Positions 55,020 through 64,000 of a DNA stretch of 64,000 nucleotides are shown one piece after another. The notes beneath the pieces were generated by a model. The model was given only the letters and a program-made list of their open reading frames with translations, searched no databases and was not told the DNA's origin. The translations under genes were made by a program, and so were the position numbers. Within the stretch, counting starts at the first letter, position 1; the number at the start of each line of letters is the position of its first letter. The DNA comes from JBBDNV01 sp040877415. Its GTDB lineage: Bacteria; Planctomycetota; Planctomycetia; Pirellulales; PALSA-1355. The stretch lies in NCBI GenBank assembly GCA_040877415.1, contig JBBDNV010000087.1:1-64000 (forward strand). The letters run 5' to 3'.

Positions 55020-55856
55020 TTACGGGCGGTCTTCGAGAGCGATCGTAAACTGATCCGAATTGCTCACCCATCCGAACAGAGTTTGGATTAACAAGAGCGA
55101 TGCCTCGTGATTGCTTCGCGGCAAGTCAAGTCCAATCGGCTCGGCCGCGCAGTCCGCGAGCAGCACACACGAATAGTCCCTGAACATCGCGTCTCGAATC
55201 GTCGACTCCACGCAAACACTGGTCGTGCATCCTGTCACGATCAGATACTTGATCCCCAGTCGCTTGAGGACTTCATCTAAGTTTGTCTGATAGAAACCGC
55301 TAAATCGATTCTTGTAGATCACGATGTCCGATGCTTGCGCCTTGAGTTCGTCGAGAATATCTGTGTTCCAAGTGTCACGGATCAGCACTCGGCTTTCTCT
55401 GCCGTCAGGAGCTTGCACGCTCTCTCCAACACGAAATGGCACGTGCCTAATCCAATTCTGAGAATCAGGGCCACCGGCGTCGGAAAGATCAGGGCGAAAC
55501 GCCATTTTCAAATAGATAACTTGTATGCCAGCTTTTCGAGCCGAGGCGATCACTCGTGCCGTAGGATCGACCGCCTTTTGGATGGGTGCGATGTCAATTC
55601 TAGCAAGGTCAAACATGCCTCCCTTGGCCCCGAAGTCATTCTGCATGTCGACAACGATGACCGCCGTCTTTGCCACATCGATCGTAATCGCCTTCGGTTG
55701 AGCGTCGATGGTCACGAGCCGACTTTCGGATGCAGGACGGCTCGCGGCCTTTGGTGTCTGGTTTCGCGAATCGCAACCTGAAGCGGCGATGATTGCAAGG
55801 GCCAGTGCTGTCGTTGGCAGCGAAGACGACCGGAACGCGGCGCAGATTAGCCTCAT
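55020..55856 (-). CDS. Isochorismatase-family cysteine hydrolase, lipoprotein
   Basis: 278 residues. A lipoprotein leader (ALALAIIAASGC) puts it on a membrane. The triad is visible: Asp in VIVVDMQNDF, Lys in IVIYKNRFSGF, Cys in VTGCTTSVCVEST. The family hydrolyses isochorismate, nicotinamide or ureido-type amides; the export signal argues against the cytoplasmic reactions. ATG 55856 starts the leader. Confidence 0.87.
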   Translation of the reverse strand: MRLICAAFRSSSLPTTALALAIIAASGCDSRNQTPKAASRPASESRLVTIDAQPKAITIDVAKTAVIVVDMQNDFGAKGGMFDLARIDIAPIQKAVDPTARVIASARKAGIQVIYLKMAFRPDLSDAGGPDSQNWIRHVPFRVGESVQAPDGRESRVLIRDTWNTDILDELKAQASDIVIYKNRFSGFYQTNLDEVLKRLGIKYLIVTGCTTSVCVESTIRDAMFRDYSCVLLADCAAEPIGLDLPRSNHEASLLLIQTLFGWVSNSDQFTIALEDRP

Positions 55857-56158
55857 ACTCGCTTGCCCTTAAGTGCTGCGCGTGCCGGATGCAACTTAGC
55901 GGGAGCCGCCAAACAGATATTCGACCACTGAGCTCTGGCAGCGCTTTGCGGCATTGTCGCGGTCGACGATGGCGTTTTCAAACTTGCTCCATCACCCACT
56001 AGAACAAGTTGCGAGAGATGACTGGGTGCGGCGAATTAGGACTGCTGGACTCGTAGGCTCCCAGCATGCCCTGGACAACAACGGCCCGCTTGGGCAAAGT
56101 CCCATCATACCTCCCATACCGCACTTCGAAATAGTCGCGAGGCCATTACGATTGAAGT

Positions 56159-56362
56159 ATGGCTGATCTAACCACACTCGCCGGCATTGAAGCCGAGCTT
56201 GCTGCCACCGCGGACTACGACGTCGCGATCGACGTTTCCAAGGCGAAGCGTCGTGTGGCGGCGTTGCGCCCCAAGCTCGTCTTTCCGGAGTCGAGCGGAC
56301 GCGGCGAGCAGAACATCGCATTCGCCATGCAGGCGATTCAAGACCGGATGCAGCAGGCGTCA
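56159..56362 (+). pseudogene. Truncated small helical protein, possibly phage-derived
   Basis: The frame encodes MADLTTLAGIEAELAATADYD then VSKAKRRVAALRPKL, SGRGEQNIAFAMQAIQDRM. The pattern resembles the start of short phage-type structural proteins as I recall them. After about 56360 the sequence is the antisense of the GTPase gene, so the C-terminus is lost. No clear ribosome-binding site. The preceding 55857-56158 shows nothing. Confidence 0.4.
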
Positions 56363-57463
56363 CGCCGGCGCCGTCATGCGATGGGTCGGAACGGGGCGGC
56401 CCGGACGGAAGCTCTTGGTCTCGTGCCAGGTTGTTTTCGCGCCTGCTGTCGAACAGGCCGCTTCGACCGCCGAGCGCACTTCGCGCTCTAGTTGTTCCGG
56501 ATCGAGCGCCACCCGGGCGTTGACGATCAATTCGGCGTCGCGCGTCTGGCTTCGCGAGGGGAGCGAAAGCTCGGGCTGCGATTGGCTGCTCACCAGGTTG
56601 GCCACGGCGAACGAATCGGGCGCGAGTCCGATCACTTTCAAGTGGGCCGTTTCGGCATCGGCCGCGCCAAGCGCCGCGTGCAACCGGCCGATGATGTCGA
56701 GCGTCAGCCGATCGAGATCGATCGGTTTGTCGCTGTCGAGCGACAGCCGGGCGTTGAGCCAGCCCAGCTCCGCCTCGCCTGCGGCATAGATATCGTAGTC
56801 CAAGTCCAGAATGCGCCGGCCGAAGTCGCCGCGCTGATCGAGAAACGCCGAAAGCGCGTCAAAACCTGCGCCGCTCTTGGCCGAGATGCGCAACTGCGGC
56901 GTGTCGGGAAACTCATCGGCTACAAGATTGGCAAGCTCGTCGGCGTCGGACGACGACAATTCGTCGATGCGGTTGATCAGAACGAGATCGGCTTCTTCGA
57001 GCTGCTTGCGAAATATATACGCGGCCTTGGGCGAAAAGCCGGACTTTTCGCGGGGCTTTAAAATCCGCAGCCCATGACTCGGCTTCAGAATCACGCCATA
57101 GGGAGCCACTTCGAACCGTCCCTGGTAAAGCTGCACAAGGGGCTGCACGACCGTGGCGACCAGATCGGTGCAACTGCCGACCGGCTCGGCCAGGATGAAG
57201 TCGGGCCGGGCGGCCGCTTGGAGGCTTTCGACCGTGTTGATCAAATCGTTGAAGTGGCAGCAGAAGCAAGCGCCGGCCACTTCGCCGACCAGGTGTCCCT
57301 GCGACCGCAGCAAGTGCGTATCGACCAGGTCGGCCGCCTGGTCGTTGGTGACGATGCCGACGCTGTGCCCTTGCTTGCCGAGCATGCCCGCCAGCCGCCC
57401 GATCATCGTCGTTTTGCCCGCGCCCAGAAAGCCCCCGACCATGATGAAGCGAATCGGTTTCAT
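56360..57463 (-). CDS. CobW/COG0523 family GTPase (G3E metallochaperone)
   Basis: 367 residues. Walker [12 protein letters not shown], the metal-binding G-A-C-F-C-C motif (CxCC), ILAEPVGSC and the NRIDELS guanine motif are present. The family inserts or delivers Zn, Co or nitrile-hydratase metals. The C-terminal part lacks the usual CobW_C sequence and is diverged. ATG 57463 is chosen because the P-loop begins ten residues later. No zur-type target gene is adjacent. Confidence 0.88.
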   Translation of the reverse strand: MKPIRFIMVGGFLGAGKTTMIGRLAGMLGKQGHSVGIVTNDQAADLVDTHLLRSQGHLVGEVAGACFCCHFNDLINTVESLQAAARPDFILAEPVGSCTDLVATVVQPLVQLYQGRFEVAPYGVILKPSHGLRILKPREKSGFSPKAAYIFRKQLEEADLVLINRIDELSSSDADELANLVADEFPDTPQLRISAKSGAGFDALSAFLDQRGDFGRRILDLDYDIYAAGEAELGWLNARLSLDSDKPIDLDRLTLDIIGRLHAALGAADAETAHLKVIGLAPDSFAVANLVSSQSQPELSLPSRSQTRDAELIVNARVALDPEQLEREVRSAVEAACSTAGAKTTWHETKSFRPGRPVPTHRMTAPA

Positions 57464-57747
57464 GGCCCAATTGTAATGAGAGCCGGCGCCAGAGTGCAAG
57501 GAAGTCTCACCTGGCGCGCGGGCTGCATTGAGGCGAAACCTCGGATTAGCCGGCCTGGCAATTGTAGGGTATTCCGATGAAAACGCATCTGCGGCATATA
57601 ACGCCGGCCTGTCGCTGAATTCTGACGGTCCACCGCCCGTTGTTACCGAAGGCAGACGACCGCTCCGCCATTATTCTGCGCAAAAGGTACTCTTAGAGCG
57701 GAAGATTTTCTCACCGGGCGCCTGTATGGTTTTTGGGGGCAGATGCG

Positions 57748-58365
57748 ATGACATTCCACCTGGGATCGACTTGCAGAGGGTTCCTGTGGTTGGCCTTTGG
57801 CGTGCTCTGGGTGGCTGCCACCGGTACCGGGTTGGCAATGCTGGCTCACTACGCCAATTCAGCCGGCAAAACCCAGCCGGCTCCGTCGCATTGGCCGATG
57901 GGTAGCAGAATCCAATTGAGTGACGATCGTGCCAGCCTGGTCTTGTTTGTTCACCCGCGCTGCCCTTGTACCAGGGCCAGTCTCGGCGAGTTGGAGAAAA
58001 TCGTGGCCCATTACGGGGCCGCGATGGAACCGTGGGTGGTGTTTCTGAAACCGGCCGGGGCCGGCAACAACTGGGAGCAGACCGACCTGTGGAGAACGGC
58101 TATCGCGATTCCCGGAGTCCACGTGATCAGCGACGTCGGCGGTGCAGAAGCGCGCCGTTTTCATGCCGTCACCTCGGGGCAGACCCTGGTGTACAGCGAC
58201 CGCGGCGAGTTGCTGTTTGACGGCGGAATTACGTACGCGCGCGGTCATGCTGGAGACAACGCCGGCCGGACTGCGATCGAGATGTGCTTGTCCGGCCATG
58301 CACCAGGGTACCGAGAAACGCCGGTCTTTGGCTGTTCGATCGCCGTCACGGCCGAGGAGAAATAA
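57748..58365 (+). CDS. RedB-like thioredoxin-fold protein
   Basis: 205 residues. An N-terminal transmembrane segment ([21 protein letters not shown]) is followed by a thioredoxin-like domain with [20 protein letters not shown] (C-P-C in place of the classic CxxC) and a C-terminal PVFGCSIAV. Similar proteins are annotated RedB. It is probably anchored with the domain outside. It is first of a three-gene signalling operon; the next ATG is 11 bases after its stop. The redox role is inferred. Confidence 0.75.
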   Translation: MTFHLGSTCRGFLWLAFGVLWVAATGTGLAMLAHYANSAGKTQPAPSHWPMGSRIQLSDDRASLVLFVHPRCPCTRASLGELEKIVAHYGAAMEPWVVFLKPAGAGNNWEQTDLWRTAIAIPGVHVISDVGGAEARRFHAVTSGQTLVYSDRGELLFDGGITYARGHAGDNAGRTAIEMCLSGHAPGYRETPVFGCSIAVTAEEK

Positions 58366-58376
58366 GGAGCCCAGTC

Positions 58377-61126
<2,750 letters not shown>

Positions 61127-61130
<4 letters not shown>

Positions 61131-62059
61131 GAGTGCTGATTGCCGACGACGAACCCGTTTCGCGGCGATTGCTCGAATCGTTGCTGATTCGGTGGGGCTA
61201 CGAGGTCGCCGTCGCCGAGGACGGTGCGACGGCCTCGCGAGCACTGCTTTCGCCCGACGCCCCAAAGCTCGCCATTCTGGACTGGTTAATGCCCGGCATC
61301 GACGGGGCACAGCTCTGCCGCGAAATCCGCCGCAACAAGCCGGAACCTTACACGTACATCATCATGCTCACGGGCAAACGCCACAAGTGTGACGTGATCA
61401 GCGGGCTCGACGCTGGGGCCGATGACTACGTGATCAAACCCTTCGATCCGGCCGAGTTGAAGGTGCGACTGCGCACGGGGAAAAGAATCCTTTACCTCCA
61501 GGATCAATTGATCAGCGCTCGAGAGGCGCTGCGCGACCAGGCCACGCGCGACGCGCTCACCGGACTTTGGAATCGTGCCGCGATTCTGAACATCCTGGGC
61601 GACGAACTGGAAAGGGCTCGGCGTGAAGGCTCGTTGCTTGGCGTCGCCATCGCCGACCTGGATTTCTTCAAGCACATCAATGACACCTATGGACACCCGA
61701 TCGGCGACGAGGTCTTGCGCAAAGTCGCGCAGGTTATGCGGGAATTCGTTCGGCGATATGATTCGGTCGGTCGCTACGGGGGCGAGGAATTTCTAATCGT
61801 CTTACCAGGATGCGATGCTTGCAACGCGGTAAGCCACGCGGAACGACTGCGGGCCGCCGTCGCCCGCGTCGTCGTGGAGTCGCCGCGCGGGAACATTTCA
61901 ACGACCGGCAGCTTCGGCGTTGCCGTGGCCGGCCAACGATCCTCTGCGGACGCTTGTGATCTGATTCAGGCCGCCGACCAGGCGCTCTACCGCGCGAAGC
62001 AAGGCGGACGAAATCGCGTGGAAGGTGGCACGCCCGTCGAGCTGTTAGCCGCATTGTAA
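61127..62059 (+). CDS. Response regulator with GGDEF (diguanylate cyclase) output
   Basis: 310 residues. REC domain with D52 ([12 protein letters not shown]) and Lys in VIKPFDP, a coiled linker, then GGDEF domain with GGEEF at 218-222 and the inhibitory RxxD site (R209, D212) five residues before. It should make cyclic di-GMP when phosphorylated by the upstream kinase, and be product-inhibited. ATG overlaps the kinase stop (ATGA). Confidence 0.93.
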
Positions 62060-62098
62060 AGCACAGGCAACGTCGGTGAGAAGACGCAACACCGCACC

Positions 62099-63154
62099 TC
62101 ACTCCCGCCAGGCGGCTTTGTAGCTGCGGCCCAGCGTCATGATGCGGTGCAAGAGGGCGCCGTACTTCAGACCGGCCGCTTCGCCCGACTCGGCGAAATC
62201 TTCGCCGTACGACAAGTTGGGGTTGGGATTGGCTTCCAGCACGTAGGCCCGGCCATCTTCGGCCAGCCGCAGGTCGACGCGAGCGTAACCGGTCAAAAAC
62301 AACGCCCGATAGGTGCGAATGCACTGCTTGACAATGGCGTTCTCGGTCCCGTCGGGCAAGGCTTTGGCCGCTTGGGTTTCGACGCCGAGCTTTTTCTGAT
62401 AGTCGTAATCCCACTTTACTTTGGCCGTGGCAATCAAGGGCACTTTGTCGCCGCTCTTGGTAAACAACAGCTCCCAGATCGGAAACGTCCGCAAGCGCTG
62501 GTTCCCCAGGATGGCGACGTACAACTCGCGTCCTTCGATGTATTCCTCCACCAGCGCGTCGGACTGGACGTGCTCGTGGACGAACTCAACGCGGTCCTTC
62601 AATTTTTCGTCGCTGGTGACGATCGAGGCCTGGGAGATGCCGAGCGAGGCTTCCTCGCTGACGCTTTTGACGACCAACGGGTAATTGAGGCGCTTGGTCG
62701 GCCTGACGGCGCGCCTGAGCGGGTACACGGCGAACTTGGGCGTCAGAATGCGATGATACGCCAGAATCTGCTTGCACAGCGCCTTGTCGTGAGCCAACAG
62801 CAAGCCGCGCGGGTTGCAGCCCGTATAGGGCTGCCGCAACAGTTCCAGATAGCTGACGACGTGTTGGTCGTAAACGGCGACTCCGTGGAACTCCTCCAGC
62901 AGATTGAAGGCCACGTGGGGCTGCCAATCGTCGACTTCCTTGCGGATTTTTCCCAAATCGTCCGAGACGCCCAGCGGCCGCACGTCGTGGCCCATGTCGC
63001 GCAGCGTGGTGACCACGTCATACTCGGTTTTCCACTCCTGGATTTCCTTCTCGCTGTAGCCTTCGAGGCTCTCGGGCGGGACAAGATCTTCGTGCACCAG
63101 GACGAGCACGCGCAGTTTTTTGACGTCGCGGCGTCTTATCTTGGCCTTCGTCAC
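62099..63154 (-). CDS. ATP-grasp ligase (D-Ala-D-Ala ligase-like)
   Basis: 351 residues. LRVLVLVHEDLVPPES begins the fold; HDKALCKQILAYHRILTPKF, YPLVVKSVSEEASLGIS (ATP-binding Lys), ALVEEYIEGRELYVAILGN and VLEANPNPNLS (Mg-binding Glu/Asn) follow. It joins a carboxylate to an amine, with the substrate unknown. GTG 63154 overlaps the upstream stop (GTGA). Pairing with a zinc peptidase suggests peptide tagging or trimming. Confidence 0.88.
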   Translation of the reverse strand: MTKAKIRRRDVKKLRVLVLVHEDLVPPESLEGYSEKEIQEWKTEYDVVTTLRDMGHDVRPLGVSDDLGKIRKEVDDWQPHVAFNLLEEFHGVAVYDQHVVSYLELLRQPYTGCNPRGLLLAHDKALCKQILAYHRILTPKFAVYPLRRAVRPTKRLNYPLVVKSVSEEASLGISQASIVTSDEKLKDRVEFVHEHVQSDALVEEYIEGRELYVAILGNQRLRTFPIWELLFTKSGDKVPLIATAKVKWDYDYQKKLGVETQAAKALPDGTENAIVKQCIRTYRALFLTGYARVDLRLAEDGRAYVLEANPNPNLSYGEDFAESGEAAGLKYGALLHRIMTLGRSYKAAWRE

Positions 63155-64000
63155 AGCGCCACCCGATGATATCCGCCGTGCAGGTAGTTCATGGTCTGCA
63201 CGGTCACCAGCACCAGCGCATCGCGTTGCGCCTGATCGACGGGACGGTTCATCCGCAGGTTCAATTCGCGGCAGCGATCGATCATTTCCTCGAGCACCTG
63301 ATCGATGATGTATTGATACTCGCCCGTCCAATGGGCGACCGTTTTGCGCAGATCAGCTCGATTGCGTCGCAGAAACAAGGCGGCCGACGGTCCTGCGGCG
63401 AATTCGGGCGCGTCGGAGAACAGCCGCCGCAGATGCTGGTCGTATAAGTTCGGGAGATTGATCCCGTATTGGTCGCGTTTCTGCGCGTAGTGCTCGCCGA
63501 GCGTCTTGCGCAGCTTGCGAACCGGGTCGACGTGCTCGCGGGAAACCACCGTCGGTTTCTCGCCGCAAATCTCCTTCATCAGCTCGGCGACGTAGTCGAG
63601 CTTTCTGATAACCGGCCAACCTTCGTAGGCTGAGCGCCAGGGCGAACGCGGCCGCAGCCACACGGCGAAGGTCTCGGCGAAATCTTCGGCCGGATGCGCC
63701 TGGGCATAAGACGGTTCCAGATGCAGCACGTAATTCTTGCTGTACGGCTTGGGATGGTAATTCTCGGGGTAAGGCTTCGTGTAGCTGCCAAAAAGCTCGC
63801 GATACTTTTTGCGGCGGTGCAGACGATAGGCCGTGTCGAGCGCGTGGCCCGTCTCGTGCCGCAAGATGCGCAGGCACCACTCTTCCGTGCCTCCTTCCAC
63901 CTCGAGCATCTGCCGGCGCTCGAGCCGGGCCAGGCGCGGATGCGCCAAATAAAACGGAATCGCGACGCCGGGCACGCCGTCGGGTGAAAACCACTCTTCG
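63151..64000 (-). CDS. Putative zinc-binding metallopeptidase (partial, start beyond window)
   Basis: At least 282 residues; the frame is open through the window end. ILRHETGHALDTAYRL holds HExxH, and AEDFAETFAVWL supplies the downstream acidic ligand. This matches the family of putative zinc-binding metallopeptidases that sit next to ATP-grasp ligases in many bacteria. The stop overlaps the ligase start. No signal peptide can be judged because the N-terminus is missing. Confidence 0.8.
   Translation of the reverse strand, partial: EEWFSPDGVPGVAIPFYLAHPRLARLERRQMLEVEGGTEEWCLRILRHETGHALDTAYRLHRRKKYRELFGSYTKPYPENYHPKPYSKNYVLHLEPSYAQAHPAEDFAETFAVWLRPRSPWRSAYEGWPVIRKLDYVAELMKEICGEKPTVVSREHVDPVRKLRKTLGEHYAQKRDQYGINLPNLYDQHLRRLFSDAPEFAAGPSAALFLRRNRADLRKTVAHWTGEYQYIIDQVLEEMIDRCRELNLRMNRPVDQAQRDALVLVTVQTMNYLHGGYHRVAL

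Overview
The window reads as a piece of a planctomycete chromosome, most likely order Pirellulales. It is GC-rich and gene-dense. It carries several families that are abundant in that phylum: a Tat-exported DUF1501 protein, a DUF1559 pilin-like protein, a cytochrome with a C-W-K-C-H haem site, a double ThuA protein, a GxxExxY protein, a giant LamG/sorbosone-dehydrogenase protein, and many short palindromic or purine-rich intergenic repeats. No rRNA, CRISPR array or intact insertion sequence was seen. One tRNA (Arg, anticodon TCG) is clear.

Layout. 1-7.8 kb is an accessory island, read leftward, with two polymorphic-toxin loci: an LHH nuclease toxin with two SUKH immunity genes, and an AHH nuclease toxin with an Imm11-type immunity gene. 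A penicillin-acylase-like gene lies between them. The two toxins share an N-terminal domain that aligns without gaps over 70 residues. Each locus is preceded by the same kind of two-hairpin leader ending in a terminator-like U-tract. 8.5-12.7 kb is one giant secreted protein. 13.2-16.4 kb is a sugar-type ABC importer (permease, binding protein, permease). 16.4-17.1 kb holds a tiny basic protein and csrA. 17.6-19.8 kb is a beta-lactamase-fold plus sorbosone-dehydrogenase fusion. 19.9-23.2 kb is rlmN overlapping modABC. 23-31.8 kb holds metabolic and cell-envelope genes.

31.9-34.5 kb is a scarred segment: a truncated HerA-like ATPase, a DUF1501 fragment, a DUF4236 gene broken in two frames, and an intact ParE/ParD-type toxin-antitoxin pair. 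34.5-42.2 kb holds DUF1501, tRNA-Arg, an FHA protein, a PD-(D/E)XK-like protein, pyrE, GxxExxY, an L,D-transpeptidase-fold protein without the catalytic Cys, and rarA. 42.3-44 kb is another accessory patch (hicAB with a third gene, a tRNA-like sequence, a ribbon-helix-helix protein). 44-57.5 kb is mostly single housekeeping or hypothetical genes. 57.7-62.1 kb is a signalling operon: RedB-like thioredoxin-fold protein, hybrid histidine kinase, GGDEF response regulator. 62.1-64 kb is an ATP-grasp ligase translationally coupled to a zinc peptidase that runs off the window.

How genes work together. Strong coupling by overlapping stop and start codons is seen for toxin/SUKH, rlmN-modA-modB-modC, DUF6941-like/hicB/hicA, kinase/GGDEF and peptidase/ATP-grasp. 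The most novel material is the pair of toxin loci with a shared N-terminal domain and a shared structured leader, together with a SUKH reading frame that continues through a hairpin repeat into a toxin-tip domain.
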